From Thysanoteuthis rhombus (lineage: Eukaryota; Mollusca; Cephalopoda; Oegopsida; Thysanoteuthidae), in NCBI GenBank assembly GCA_963457665.1, contig OY735211.1:39392287-39456286 (forward strand): a DNA stretch of 64,000 nt, in the 5' to 3' direction. The notes under the pieces were generated by a model that saw only the letters and a list, made by a program, of their open reading frames with translations, was not told where the DNA came from and searched no databases. The translations under genes were made by a program, and so were the position numbers. Below are positions 12,610 through 26,133 of this stretch, piece after piece (within the stretch, counting starts at the first letter, position 1; each line of letters starts with the position of its first letter).

Positions 12610-13600
12610 TGTCCGGCTGATCCAATCTTAGCCGTTTTCCCACTATGACCTATCTCTGTACTAACTTTGCCCATTTCACTTCACCGGTGTTGAGGCATCT
12701 CACATATGTACAGCTATGCAACCAAGTCCTCACTATGTGCCTCGAATGCATATACACCTCTCACTCTCATGAATGAAATGGCAATGCTTTTTTTACTGAT
12801 AGTCACAACAATCTTTCCTAATTTTCTTTACGTCAAGAAACATGCATGGATAAAACTCTTTGTTCTCTGTCTTCCACGGTCTGTCTGTTGAGTGTCTATC
12901 AACATCAGAGAATAGCCCTCAAGTCACACGCACAACTTGGCAGTTCAGCTCACTTACTGAATCCTGTTTTTATATTCATTCCTTAGTACAATCCAAGTCA
13001 CATGGATCCACAAGCAGTTCAGACAACGCTGCTTTGACTCCGACACCAGTACTATCAATGATAAGAAAGCTCCAACCTTTCGCTATCTCTTCTCATCTTT
13101 TAATGTGATCAGTCAGATTTGTTATCATTTTATGTACTTCATTTTCATTCATCATTGATATCCTTGTATTAAATGTGCATTTCATTCGTCCATCCATGTA
13201 CTTGTACATGTTCTTTTTACTTGGTTTCATCTTCACGTCTAAGTTCAAACTTCGCGCACAATATCTTCATACATCTCCCTTTCTTCATTTGCGCATTAAA
13301 TTTGTCTCATTTTTCACATCTAAATATTTGTATGTGTCTTTTTACTCCATTTGATATTCGCGTCCACATTTGTACTTGGCGCACATGTTCTCTAGACACC
13401 TCTCTTCTTTCATCAACTTCTCCAGTGATGTCAGCACTTACACAAAACCACATGGGAGCAAAACATTGTCTCCAACATCTTTGCGCTACCCATTCCTTGA
13501 TGAGAACTACTAGAACTATCCGGAACCCCTATTTCAACAAACAGCTCACTTCCCAACATGGATATATACACACACACACACACAAATATGAAACATCTAT
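12610..13600. other. Intergenic sequence, no recognisable feature
   Basis: Less AT-rich than its surroundings, with a plus-strand open frame at 13173-13604 rich in Cys, Ser, Phe and His. This looks like C/T-rich sequence and no protein family is recognised. A short (CA)n is at 13568-13584. It may be part of an unidentified repeat next to the LTR-type fossil. Confidence 0.5.
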
Positions 13601-15050
13601 ATAAATTTGAAAAGAAATTTATATTTCATAGTCTATATAATGTTAAGGTAATCTTTATTCCATTTTCATTATCTCAATCTATATTAATGGAAAAAAGAAA
13701 AAATACATAAAAATAGGAAAAACAATTTTAAATAAATGGTTAACTAAGAGGAAAACATGAATAGAAATTTTCAAAAAAAAGAAACATACTTCAACTTATT
13801 TGCTCAAATACTTACGTTGTACTACGTAATTTTAAGATTTTTGCTTGCAAAAAGCACCCAAATAATATCATTCCCCTTTTATAATTCTTTCTCTAATTAC
13901 AAGTCAACATCTAAAATGGCATCCGACAGATCGATTGGCAGATTTCAACTCAAACATTGTTTTGCATCAGCTTAAACAAGATTTTAAAAAAGGTTTTATT
14001 TCCAGTTCTATATAGCTTATTCATAAAATTAATCGCATGTTTTTTCGCCTATCTTACTTCCCTCTAATAACGCAAATTACAAGGTATCGTGTGTTTATTT
14101 ACAAACGTGCTTGACTGTTGTCATATAAGTGATAGTATCTGCTACCACGAGTTACCTGAATAAGAGTTATGATAAAAACTTCCATCATTTTCTTCCGTTA
14201 AAAGCTTTCAAAACGAGGTGAAGTCCTTTTTTTTTTTTTTCTGTACGGTAGACGTGAATAGAAATTATTTGGAGAGGTGAATAAATTAATTATTTGCTTT
14301 TCCAAAACTTCCCTTCAACGGATTCAATCTGTAAAAGTGAAGTTTCATAGTAACCTTCACGCAGGATAAAAAAAATCAATAAAAAAGCAATTAAGGAAAT
14401 GAAGCTGAAAGTTAAAAAGTCGTCATAAATATTAATAATAATGACTTAAATCAAAAATATATTTGACAAACTCAGTTCTCTACCTTGGAAAGCCAAAAGA
14501 AAATAAAGATATAACCGATGACGGCCTTATGAATTGAATTGTTGACAGCACAAAAAAAAATCTTGAGAATCTTTGTTTTGGAATTAATTACCCAGAGTAA
14601 ATCTTAAGTATAGTAGAATATTTGAAATCGGATGATTGTTCAAATGTTCTATTTTGCATGATATTATTCAAAATCATTTGATTTGTTTTCAATTTTTTCT
14701 CCACCTCAAGAGGTACGTTACAGAAAATAATTTGAATCGCAAAATGTGACGAGTAAATCAGAATTGTGATTTTGTTATTTATTCTTATTGCAGAAAGTAT
14801 GGTAACACAATATTTCTATCAATTTTGTCTAGTTTTTACCTTCATCCTAATGTTGACAGTTGTATAAAAGATTGAATTGATGAAGAAAACCAACCAAAAT
14901 TAAACCCGCTTGTATTTATTCAGTGATATTCTTAGAACTAACATAATCTAAAGGCAGATCGTCCCCTAAGTATGACTAAAAGAGAGGAACAAGCGTTTTG
15001 AAGTGTACTAAAATTGTAAATGAAAAATTTTAAATAGAATTATGAACAAA
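13601..15050. other. AT-rich sequence, nothing recognised
   Basis: Poly-T and poly-A runs (for example 14227-14240), no RNA gene, no repeat that I can match elsewhere in the window. It would be the first intron if the gene starting at 15076 is real. Confidence 0.5.
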
Positions 15051-15051
15051 C

Positions 15052-15076
15052 CTTTCCTTTTAGTCTCCGCATCCAT
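15052..15076 (-). CDS. Possible first coding exon of an unidentified gene (MDAETKRK)
   Basis: Minus strand: ATG in a favourable context (GACAAGATGG) opens MDAETKRK. The next base ends the exon at a donor AAAG|GTTTGT, phase 1. Upstream (15077-15150) is the most promoter-like segment of the left half of the window. The downstream partner with the right phase could be the exon at 5114-5240. Eight codons alone carry no family signal, so this rests on the start context, the donor and the promoter elements together. It may be chance. Confidence 0.35.
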
Positions 15077-15150
15077 CTTGTCGATTTTCGTTTGAACGTT
15101 ATTTGATTTTGGCGGATGTTCCCAAGTCTCGAATCTGATTGGTTGTTTTT
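15077..15150 (-). promoter_or_regulatory. Candidate promoter with CCAAT box and E2F-like site
   Basis: On the minus strand a CCAAT box (15142-15138, within AACAACCAATCAG) lies about 62 bp upstream of the ATG at 15076. CCGCCAAAA (15115-15107) resembles an E2F-type half site, and TTCAAA (15096-15090 region) resembles a CHR-type element. The segment is richer in CpG than the flanks. The motifs are short, so this is suggestive only. Confidence 0.35.
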
Positions 15151-15249
15151 CAAATAGCTTCGTGGTTGTTCACTTATCTCCCCTTACATTTAAAAATGAA
15201 CTGTCGATTAGTTAAACACCTCTTCTCATATTCAAAATCTAACTGGAAA

Positions 15250-16640
15250 ATAACGACTATTGTACATCTAATATTTACTTTTTTGAGATACCTTATATCT
15301 GACTCCATTTGATAGATTTCAAATAACTCCAATTTTTGTTTTGCAAAAAGTAATAAATTAAGATTAGGCTAATGGGGAATGACGTATATAATAATTGGTG
15401 TCTGAGGTCGTGACCCGACATTTCCGCACAATATTAATTCACGCCAACAAATCCGCGCAATAATCAAAATACTAAATGTTATACTTTTTCTCCTCTTTTT
15501 CGTCTCTGATATTGCAACATTATTTTTTTCTAAATCGGGAGAGGTAGTGCTTGTACAGTATTCTGGTATATGGAGTTTTAACAATTTATTGAGATACAAA
15601 AAGAATAGAATATATTTTTTATACCGAACAAATAATAAACTTCTTTTTTTTTTTAAATTTGATTAATGCGACAATTGGTGAGGAGGGTACAAATACGGCT
15701 GGATGCCTCGAAATTTGTACCCTCACTATATTTTCATGTACAGTGTAATTTTATTTTTCAGTGTAGGAGTACTTTATTAATAAAAGATAAAATGAATAAA
15801 TAAAAACAGAATGAGTAAATAACACTAATAATCAAAAAAAATTAAAAAAACTTGTGTTATAATCATTACAAATTTTTTTTACTTTTTTACTCGAATTTGA
15901 AAAAGAAACTTCTATAGATCAATTTGATATCATAGTTCGCACCAATAAACTATGGAGTTGAAACTATCTATTTCCATAATACTTCGTTTTTAAACTCTTT
16001 CTTCCGCAATAAAGAATTTAACGCCCATGGAGATCGAGAAACTTATAAACTGTCAGTATTCAGCATCTGCAGAATTAAAAAAAATCAATTCAATGGTAGA
16101 AATGTAAACCTTTAAATAAAACTCAATTTCATGATGAACAATTTCATATCAATCTTAGTAGACCAACCAACTCAGATATCAATTACTTCTTTGCATGTAT
16201 TTTATTTTGATTTCATCACTTGTAGTGCATTTTATAGTATTCTATATACGCAAATGATTATCAAATGTATCCTGCAAGTCTGTTCGTATGAGTAGTGAGG
16301 GACCGTACTTGGATAAGCTCAGCGCGAAGTAATTATAGGAGATCATAAAAAGATATATAACTTCTTTCTATTCTTTTGGAGTTACTTCCCTTGTAACAAG
16401 TACCGCCTCCTAGTAAAAACAGAGTGTATGTCACAAGAACGGTTCAAAACCTGCAACGCTGTATATACAATTTTCAACGGCATTTGTTAATATTTGTTTC
16501 TGCTATAAAAATATTGATGATATTATCTTTAATTGAATTTTCAAGTTAATCTTGAAACAAAAAAGAAAAATCATTCATTGCATTATCAAAAATAAAGGAA
16601 AATATTGTCCGAAAAGCCATATAATTTATTTGCTCAGGAA
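15250..16640. other. AT-rich intergenic sequence
   Basis: No coding region, RNA gene or matched repeat recognised. A minus-strand open frame at 15369-15599 has no family resemblance. Confidence 0.5.
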
Positions 16641-16647
16641 AAGGTTA

Positions 16648-16650
<3 letters not shown>

Positions 16651-16706
<56 letters not shown>
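16651..16706. repeat. (AT)n microsatellite, about 28 units
   Basis: Uninterrupted AT dinucleotides. Confidence 0.95.
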
Positions 16707-16709
<3 letters not shown>

Positions 16710-16976
16710 TGAGATGTACACATTATTTATAATCACTGTTCAGTTAGTTTTCTTTTTTTTCTTTCTTGAATTTTATTTTTTTATTTCAAGAATTGATTTT
16801 TAAATAAGGAATGATATGATGTAGTGTGACGTAAAAAAAGAAATAATTTTTCTCTCATATTAAGATAACAGCTTTCATTCTATGTTACGAACACTGTTAT
16901 CTCCTTTTCATCACTCTCTCTTCAGGTCGTTTGATTACTCACAATTGCAGTTAACCAATTCAAATTTGATCCTAAC

Positions 16977-17108
16977 ATGAAATTTTTCCCACTCATAGAT
17001 CTGTCGACTTATGCATATTTCTATGAGCAACGTAACAAAAATGGCCAAGTGGAGATACCTATAACAGATGTATTCAGGATTGGCATTAAAGGGATGAGTA
17101 TTTTGTAA
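16977..17108 (+). CDS. Small unidentified ORF, 43 codons
   Basis: It reads MKFFPLIDLSTYAYFYEQRN, then a segment with GQVEIPITDVFRIGIKGM, and stops. The same frame is open upstream to an acceptor-like ACAATTGCAG at 16942-16951, so it could be an exon rather than a small gene. The composition (balanced, with Tyr, Asp, Gln and Arg) is more protein-like than other short frames nearby. No family recognised; no downstream partner established. Confidence 0.25.
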   Translation: MKFFPLIDLSTYAYFYEQRNKNGQVEIPITDVFRIGIKGMSIL

Positions 17109-18459
17109 TTTTTTTTATTCATGTGATAAGCTAGTTTCTTTGGTAGTTTGTTTTAAAACATAAATAGAAATAGAGTTTACAGTTTTTATCTGAAAGGAAG
17201 TTCCTGTAGGAAAGGGATGTTCAAATTATAAATCTGTTTCTATTACCAAAGTGGTGATGCATTGGGCATTTATGATTGGGATCTCTGTTTGTTGTTCTTA
17301 ATGGTTTTTGTAGCATGACTTTACTCTGTTTACAAATCTTACGGTGAGTATCTGTGTCTTTTTCTACTCTATTGTATGTTATGTGTATAAGTCACTTCTG
17401 AGTCTTCTGTATTATAGTGTGGGGAGCTGTAGTATTCTTAGGTAATCTTCACGTGGTAAGTCTTTTAGTTGTGGCACCAGTGTGGTGACTTGTAAGTTTA
17501 ATTGACTCAATTAAGATAAATTTTATGTATTGTATAAGAAGGTTACCAAAGAGAAGGTTTAGGAGTATGCTGACTATTATTTAGTAGGGAGCATGTTTTT
17601 ATCAGTCAACCAAGTAGGGGAGAAGAAGGGACCGATAACAACAAGAGACAAATCACATATGAATGGGCAACAAAGTTTTTTCATGTAAAAATAGTACAGA
17701 ATTCATTTAAGTTTACACAGATTTGAAACAAATAAGAAAAATAATATTTTTGTTATGAGTAATGAATGTAAAGCCATTTCAGTGAATGAAATAAAAATCT
17801 GTCATGAAAGCATGAAATGAGAAGTTGAATTGTTATAAACACATGTTGATGATCAGGAGATTGTTCTTATCTTTTAGCTTCACTGGTAAAATAATAGTTT
17901 GTACTTTCTTAGAAGTTTTTGGCCTTTCAACCTTCATTGTAAAAGAAAATAATTTCCAGAAAAACTTGTTCATCTTGCCTTATTTTGGCAATTCCAGGAA
18001 AAATGCTTAGCCTTCAGCAAATTCTCAGGTATGTTTCTGTTTCCAAATTTAATCACTGTCTTTTAAAGCAAATGAAAGAAGAGTAAGAGATAAAAGGAGT
18101 GTATGTGTTTTAAACAAGATATTCAATTTTGTTATATTTCTATTTTGATCATCCAAAAATAGCTAAAAAGATCTGTGATTTGATCTTTAAAAGAGTGAAA
18201 AAGAATTCCCCTCAAATTCTGATACTGAAGTTTGTAAAAAAGATTCTCCCCTTAGTTTTGAGGTGGAAAAAAAAATTCATCAAAACAAAAAAAAAAAATC
18301 ATATCTCATTTCTCAATTGATATTTGAGTACTAAAAGTTTACATCATGGTTTTAAGACAGGGGGAATTTAAATTCAGTGCACTCTTTGACTTAACATTGT
18401 AAGATTTTTCTTTCAAATCAAAAACCATTTAGAGTCCTGTGTGGATATGGGTGATCCTG

Positions 18460-19780
18460 TGTCCAGCCAGTTCCACGGATTGATGTTTATATAAGTCAGT
18501 GGCCGGGCAAAGCCAGGAAAATCATGTGTAGAAAAGTTAGCATGTGGTTCACTACTTAATGTCACCAAGTGATGCTGGAAAATTTGCACTAACTATTATT
18601 GATTGAATTTATGAAGATCAAAGATGAAAAACAAACATTTTCTGGTCCTTCAGAAGACAAGATGAAATCTACTCTTGATGTTATAAACATTCCCCCCTCG
18701 GATAATCTCCCAAGACTTTTTGCTGATACTGACTTGGCTAATTACTTGAAAGAATACACTGGATTCTGTGTGACAAAAACAGGCCAATTTTTGATGACAT
18801 ACATGAATCATATATCACTGATTACATCCATGATGTAAGTTGCTAATTAAATGATTTCTTCCAATATGCTTATTGCACAGAGTATATGCCAGATCTTCAG
18901 TTTTGATGGATAGAACTATGCAAAATACTTGACATTTTTCTTAGGGTACATCCCAAACCTGGTTTAACTAAAAGAATCAATTTGGGTGTTTTTAGTGAAG
19001 CAAAAGCCATGATACCAGGCAACAGATGTGCAGTTGACAAAACTATAAAAAAAACATTCACAAACTATGCAAAATTGAAGGGTTGGTATGGTATATGAGA
19101 CATCGGTCACAACAACGCTGCATATCGGAGGTGGGTCAGAGTACCAGGATGCAACATGTGGTGTCTAATTTGCTGGATGATTCTCGTACAGCCAAGGGAC
19201 ATCTAGAACTACATTTTGCTAAAATTCCCATGAGATGTCTGTAAAAAAAATATCATTGAGGCATTGAACAAGTGTGTCCTTTTCTTCAGCAATATTGACA
19301 AAACCCATCTCTATAACATTTCTTCAAACACTCGAATGCCATCTGACATAGAAGATGATGTCATGAAGGCCAAAAATCACTGGTAAGAAGTAGGGTGATG
19401 CTTACATTCTATTTTGTTAGTCGGTTACAAAGCTGAAGCTGGAGTCCATGGTTGACATGAACAAAAAAGTGAAACTGAAAACCGGTCCGAACAAATTATT
19501 TGAGTAAGAACAATATAGCATTCCAGATGCTTGTTACATCTCAGGACCTCAATGTTAAGCTCAATCTCCAAAAAGTGATGACATATTAACTGATGCCTAA
19601 CCCTGACCGCATTAGATCAGCAGATGGTTTTCTTACAAATAAGGCAAAAAGATTTAATTTCCTAACGAATGATTTGACAGATTTGACAACCTTATAGAGA
19701 TTCCAGGAAACTGGAAATGTGTGCAAGGTATATGATACCAGGCAAGAGCATCTAAAAGACAGAAAGGTAAGTTATCCTAT
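18460..19780 (+). pseudogene. Decayed coding remnant of unknown, probably repeat-derived, family
   Basis: Protein-like blocks follow each other on the plus strand in changing frames. The first is LPRLFADTDLANYLKEYTG (about 18700-18760), within an open frame 18599-18838. Others are GLTKRINLGVFSEAKAMIPG (about 18960-19020), SSNTRMPSDIEDDVMKAK (about 19320-19375) and PDRIRSADGFLT (about 19605-19640). Several stops and frame changes show it is no longer functional. I cannot name the family; similar blocks may occur in multicopy uncharacterised invertebrate proteins, which would point to a mobile element. Confidence 0.45.
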
Positions 19781-20044
19781 TAGCTACAGTATCTATGACA
19801 TACAATAGTTGTCTGAAATAATAAATGGTTTGTTGTTAAGGGATTTGCCCTTTTCAACTTTTTTACTGGGATGCAAGTTAATTTCTATAATAGATTAACA
19901 TGTGGGCCCAATTCAAAAACCAGGAAATGACCAGTTTTCTCAATAATATTAGTAATATCCCTCCCTTTCACCAATCTTAAATTATAGCGACCTTTTGTCA
20001 TCGTCTATCCCCCCCCCCAACACAAAAGGTCATGTAACCATCAT

Positions 20045-20240
20045 ATATTTCAATTGTTTTCCTAATGAACGCACACATTCTCTGTGGTTGCATTATTATT
20101 GATTATTATTGATTATTGTAATAACATTAAAAAATTTGGATGCTTTTCCAAGCTTTAATCAATTTAATGTACATGTAGTTTTCAGTCTAGTTTCATTTAA
20201 TAGTTCATCTGCATTCAGACTTTTTGCCAAATAACATTTG
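20045..20240 (+). repeat. Dispersed repeat shared with 28690-28850
   Basis: CTAATGAACGCACACATTCT, TTGGATGCTTTTCCAAGCTT and TAGTTTCATTTAATAGTTCA recur in order at 28690-28850. Unknown family. Confidence 0.6.
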
Positions 20241-23200
20241 GCAACAAGTATATATAGGAGTTCATTATCAATAAAAATGAAAAAATGCATAAAAAGCAAT
20301 GCAAGAAATAAGATGTTTCATGTGCACTTTGTCTGGAAATTGCAGAATCAATGAATATTTTTTAAAATACCAAGCATATTATTTTTCAATTCTAATATTT
20401 TACATTGTTAAAACACTGGAAATCACAGAATCAATAAAATAATTTTTTTTTCTTCCAGATATACAGTGAAATTTTTTTTTTTTTTCAATTCCTTCATTTT
20501 TATATTTTTAAAGCAATCATTTTATAAATATATTTTTTTCATAATAGAAATTTTAGAAAATCTTCAAATGCCTAATTTATGTCATTTTAATGTTTGCAAA
20601 TGGACAACTTTTCAGGCTGGTAATTTACAGTAAGTCTCCAAATCTATAGATTTTTCTCAGAGAAAGATTATATCAGGTTTTTTTTTCCCAATCTTTCTTC
20701 ATAATAACACAATTATTTTGATGATAAAATAATCTTTCATCCATGTTTGGGACATTTTTTCTCAGGTTGATCATTTTATATGTTTATAATTTGTATCTCC
20801 ATCAGTGCAATATAAGGTTAGTAAGGTCAACCTATGGAATCCTACTGTCGTTTATTATCCAGTTTGAAAATTCATACTGGACATTTGGTGTCCAAGATCT
20901 TCTCTGTGATTTGATTATATTTGGAGAAGAAACTTTGGCTCCTGAGAGCTTGTTTTAGGTAGGTGCAGATCTGTCTGAGATGTGATTTCTATCTCTAGTG
21001 GCCGATGGATTTGTAGCTTCTTGTCGTGTCCTCTGGTTGCACTTTATGAACAATCTGGTGAATATGGTAAATGAGTAAAAACTTTCAAGCCAAGCAGTAA
21101 CAAACATTTTTGAATTATGTTTATTCTTAAAATAGCTCAGTATGCTATTGAAAAATTGTAATAAAAGTATGCTTACAGGTGTTTAAATAAATTGAAATTT
21201 AAAACTAAAACTACGATGGGGAATGGTTGTTGCCGCAGCTCATTTGGTAAATGTCTTGTTGCAATTTCCAGTGTCTTAACAATGGAAAAAATACAATTAA
21301 AAAAAATAATGGCATCCTGAGTATTTCTAAAAAAAAAGTATTTCATTAATTCTGCAATTTTCAATTTTTTTTTCACAAAATCATTGGCAAAATCAGATTT
21401 AGTACTAACAATAGTTTAGACAATCTCAGTTTAGACAAAATGAATGGTCACCATCAAGAGATGACATAGGAAAAAAATATCTGAATGAATTTGTCCAGCT
21501 CCAAAAATACTTCATTGCTTTTTGACTACACGAGCATAAGCAGAGACAATCTCAGTTTCAAAATGAGGTTTTATTTACTCACTCATCAAACTGTCAATCA
21601 TCAACTATGACTTACTGATGATTTAAAGGTAAATCAGCTTGGACTATGACTTTGGAACAGTCATATTCTACTTAACAATTAATGAAATTTTATTTTTTGT
21701 TTCTCAAGACAAAAATTTAGCTTCTTTCTCTCTAGCTAAGTCGAAAAAGATTCAACAGAAATTTTAGAATTTCAATTACATTTTTAAAATAGGGTGCCGA
21801 TCAGTAAAAGACCAAAGTAAAACTTTAAAACAATATTTACATCAAATCAACATATGTTTAAATTTATTTGATCTTTGTAATATATCATAATTACTATTGT
21901 TTTCAATGGCTTTTATGCATAGAAAGGTAAGTATATACAATATACTAAGACAAGTATTTGATTGATCGATGCTAGATATGCACTATACATAACTGTTCCA
22001 ACTTACTAACAGATCTGATATAAAAACAGACCTAGGAGCAGAACACATCTTTTACCAGGATACTCCCAGTAATAAAATAACAACTGCTTTTGTTTGATAT
22101 TTCTATTTGAAAATTTAACTGAGAATTCAATTATGAGAACCCAGAATGATGGTTTATTTCCAGATTTTCCAGAGAGATCCTGAATACTTTGAATTCATAA
22201 CAACACAAACCATATATGTCTTTATTTTTCATGTTGTCTGAAATATCTTTGATTGAACTACTCATAAAAAAGAAATGTGTAAGCAATATCTTGTGGTCTT
22301 TCTATTTTTTGTAATTTAAACGATTTATTCAATGAATTTATTTCATCAACTGACATTTTGAACTTTCTGAGTTTTTGTAAAGAGCAAAACAAGATTAAAT
22401 TGGTTTTGAATAAGATTTTATTCATGATTTTTAATATCATTAGCAAGAGAAAGCCATAGAAATATGGGACAGGATACACTTAGGCGGACAATTATCTGTC
22501 ACCAGGATTGGTTTAATAACAATGATATGAATAAAAGTAAAATACAGAGGTTAATAAATAAGTCAATGAGTGTAAAGGACATTAAAATGGGGAAGAAATG
22601 ATTGTGAATGCTGAAAATGAAAAATAACAATGACTTTATTAAATGTTATCTTAGAATGAACCAATAGTAAAACAACAATGTTAGTGTGAGTTGAAAATGT
22701 TTATAAACTTGATCCTGTCTTTGTGATTGCATCAATCCCTTCATAACCTTAATACTGCTTTAGGTAATAAGGAGGCCAGTAGCAGATTAGAAATTATGTA
22801 AATGAACCCCCTCCCCATCCCACTGGCCACGGCTCTTATTTTACTTCCAAATCTTGTGGCTGAATATATTTTTTTTTCCCCCCTTTATAATTTTGAGAAG
22901 AGTTATTAACAATCAAAGAGTTTTACAGACAATAAAACTCATTCTTGTCTTATTGTTCCAATAACATTTCAGCCAATCCATTTTACAGCCTTCTCCAGGC
23001 GCACAGTGCATATGTAAGTCAAACCAGTTTGGAAATCAACTCAGTGTGGCTTTTGCTACTAAACAGTGACACAGTATGCAATTCTTTGTTTAACAAAGAA
23101 TAAAGTTGAAAACATCTGCAATCTATGTTATAAGCATTGCTGATAACAAAAAAAAAATGTTTTGCTATCTTTTTACTCAATACTAACAGAAGAAAAATCA

Positions 23201-24430
23201 TCCTCTCTACAGATGGATACTTCGCTTGAAGAATGGCAAAGAATGGATTAGCCAGAATGTGCGAACAACAAAAGCAACAAAAATGAGTTCAACTGAACTT
23301 TTTTTTTCTTCACAAATTGATTTGTCACTCAAGCAATCAGAATATCATTAATAATCAACAGGATTAAACTGAAGAGAGAGTTAATTATATCAAGCATTTA
23401 TAGTTATAATAACGATTAATATACCAAGAATATAAGAGAAATATTTACAGCAAGTTCTTAATTAGAATATTGAGAGCTATTGGACAGAAAAGGCGGCGGT
23501 TTGGCAACTACCTCAAACCAGATGGTAGCATTTGGATCAGAAATATCATTACGTGTCCTTTTATTAAATATTTCATTTGATTGCAGAGCAGAGTTCTAAA
23601 AATATTTAATGAACATATCAATATATAATCATTAAGATATTGTTATGAAAAAAAAACCAAAACATTCATTACAAAAATTGTAATTAAACCCCTGATAAAT
23701 TAATATTCATCTTCAGTAATTCATTAAATATAATGTATCAATAATTGAGAAGTTTTAGATAGAAAGTAATATTACAGCGACATCTAAATGTAATTGGATA
23801 CAAATTAAAACATGACTGATGTCAGATATGAAGCAAAATCAATAAAACAACTACATATATACAAACAGAAAATAAAAAGATTCACATGTCTAATAGTAAA
23901 ATAAAACTAGTCAACATGATGACTAAAAAAATCCATACATTTCAAATTACAGTAGACAGAAAACTTGAAGAGAAAAATTCAGCAAATTTTCCAAAATATT
24001 TTCAATTAATTTCTAAAGTTAGTAAAAGATAACCATTATAATAGTAAAATACTGAATAAAGACCTGCATAAGATTATCACTGGGTGAAAAAATAGTTTTT
24101 GCAGATTTAAAAAAGATTGTATATCAAGAGAAACAAATTTTTTTTTTTCAAATAATCATTTATGATCATTTTAAAATTCATTTATCTGGACAGATTTGAG
24201 GGAAAAATACCCAGTAGCCATGGCAGGATTCAGCTACTAGCAAATCATATCAACATACTGTCCTCATCACAAGAGATTGTTTTTCCTCCAAGTATTTCAT
24301 ATATAGACAAATTTCACTGCATAACAGCAGCTTGAATTAAAAAAAATATTTGTAGGTTTAGTTTTTAGCAGTTGTGAGATGAAAAAATACTGAAGCCATT
24401 TATCTTTGCATTAATACCTGCATATTTTGC
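20241..24430. other. AT-rich intergenic sequence
   Basis: No gene, RNA gene or matched repeat that I can support. Short open frames (20743-20958, 22258-22479 and others) have no recognisable motifs. A poly-C tract lies nearby at 20011-20019. Confidence 0.5.
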
Positions 24431-24439
24431 TCTTCAATC

Positions 24440-24780
24440 CATGAGCCTAGATTGTTCTCATTCTACTGTCCATACTAAATGGTATCTTGTATCAGTTAAT
24501 TCTTCCTATTTAATCTTTAATCGTGATGTCACTTGTCAGCCTCTTCCACTGAACCAGAGCACCAGAACATATGACATTTTGCACTACCCAACCCAAGGAT
24601 CGAATAAAGGGGTTGGTTCAAAATTCACAGAAGGTTACCAACTATATCGGACACTTGAAGGCTGGAGTTTACAGTGACTAAAATGTTGTGACTATAACAA
24701 CCAAGATGCGGGCACAAGTTTGAATAAATCAGTGTATAATAATTATAATTCCTCATCTCAGAAATTCAGACAAAAGTTAA
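24440..24780 (-). repeat. Copy of the 43.3-kb repeat family
   Basis: TAGATTGTTCTCATTCTACT, CACTGAACCAGA and AATCAGTGTATAATAATTAT followed by CTCATCTCAGAAATTCAGAC match 43460-43690 almost in step. A reversed ATAACAACCAAGATGC segment near 24695 corresponds to the left end of the 43.3-kb copy. Confidence 0.65.
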
Positions 24781-26133
24781 AGTTGGAAAGGTTTTTAGTA
24801 TTTGTTAGTAAATAACTGAAAAAATATTAAAATGAATTTAAATCAATCATTTTCATCATTATTTGCTAGTATTGCATGAACAACTAAAAAACTAGTCAAA
24901 TTTAATAAAAATGATGAATTTAAATGTTTGTCCCCAATAATTCAGAATTGTTGCATAAGTGAAACTTTTTTAAAAAAAACCAAAGTGATGTAATTTCTAC
25001 ATTCAATTGAATTAACATTTGTAATGGATCACATTTGAATGAAGATGAGAAGTTTTAAAAATGGTTGTCAAAAAACAGTTGTTCAACTCAGCAGTGAGTT
25101 ATGTCAAATATTCATTTTGCTATAATTGCAACATATGATACTTGGTAGTAGTTGACAGGCATTTTCAGTTCGGCCAGAATTCAGTGTTGCAATAGTACAA
25201 AGCAGTTTCTTTCATGCCTTCTATGTAGATGTAAAGTTTTTGTAGATGTAATAATGATAGATATATTATAAAAAAGAGTAAATACATTAATTATATATTT
25301 TACTGTAGTAGCACTGAATATAAGTGACTTCTTTACATGATACAATTAAGTTTCCACACCTATTCTAACATACACTGGCTTAAAATAGTATACATCATTT
25401 GAAAAAATAGGGGTATTAGATGCAAAATCAACTTTTTTCTCAGGAGCTTGGTAAAGATTACCAATCAGTTCTTTGATTAGCAATTTTAAGGTCAACTAAA
25501 TATAAACTGATAAATAATCTTAAAGGATTTAGAAAAATGCACAAATACCAGAAATATAATTGTCATTCCAAGGTATAAAAAAAAAATGAACACCTTTATG
25601 TATCATAAAACATACATATACAGCATTGACAAAAAAACTAGCTTATAATAAACATCAACAGAGCACAGTTGGTTTGTGACATATTGGATTTTTATACTTG
25701 CACATCAAATGTATAAATCAAAGTCACCTAAATTAGCTATTGTGATTCAAACTAAAAACTAGAGTCTATAATTCACACTACATCTTGAATGTCAACCAAT
25801 TTCTTTAATACTTTCATAAAATCACTTTTTCTGTAATTCTAAATAAATTATCATTTACATCACTTGTTGGAGATAACAACAGAGCAGTTGTTTATCACAA
25901 TGTTATCACAATGTTATCACCAAGCCCAAATGACATTGATTGACCAAGATACTATTGAATTGTTAAAAATGGTGAGAGGATAAGGAAAATATTTTTTTTA
26001 AATTTGCATCAAGGAGACCGTTAAAAAAAAAAAAAAAAAAAAAAAAAAGACAAATAGGCAGTACAGCACAACAAACGTATTTTACATGAAAAGCTACTCT
26101 GTAAAATAACCTTCAGCCTGGGATCAAAATCAG
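24781..26133. other. AT-rich sequence downstream of ARFGEF3
   Basis: No feature recognised apart from a poly-A run at 26022-26048. It may include distal ARFGEF3 3' UTR. Confidence 0.45.

Noticed and set aside
13173-13604. Plus-strand 143-codon frame with many Cys, His and Ser
   Set aside because: C/T-rich sequence beside an LTR-type fossil, no motif, no splice context; composition explains the openness.
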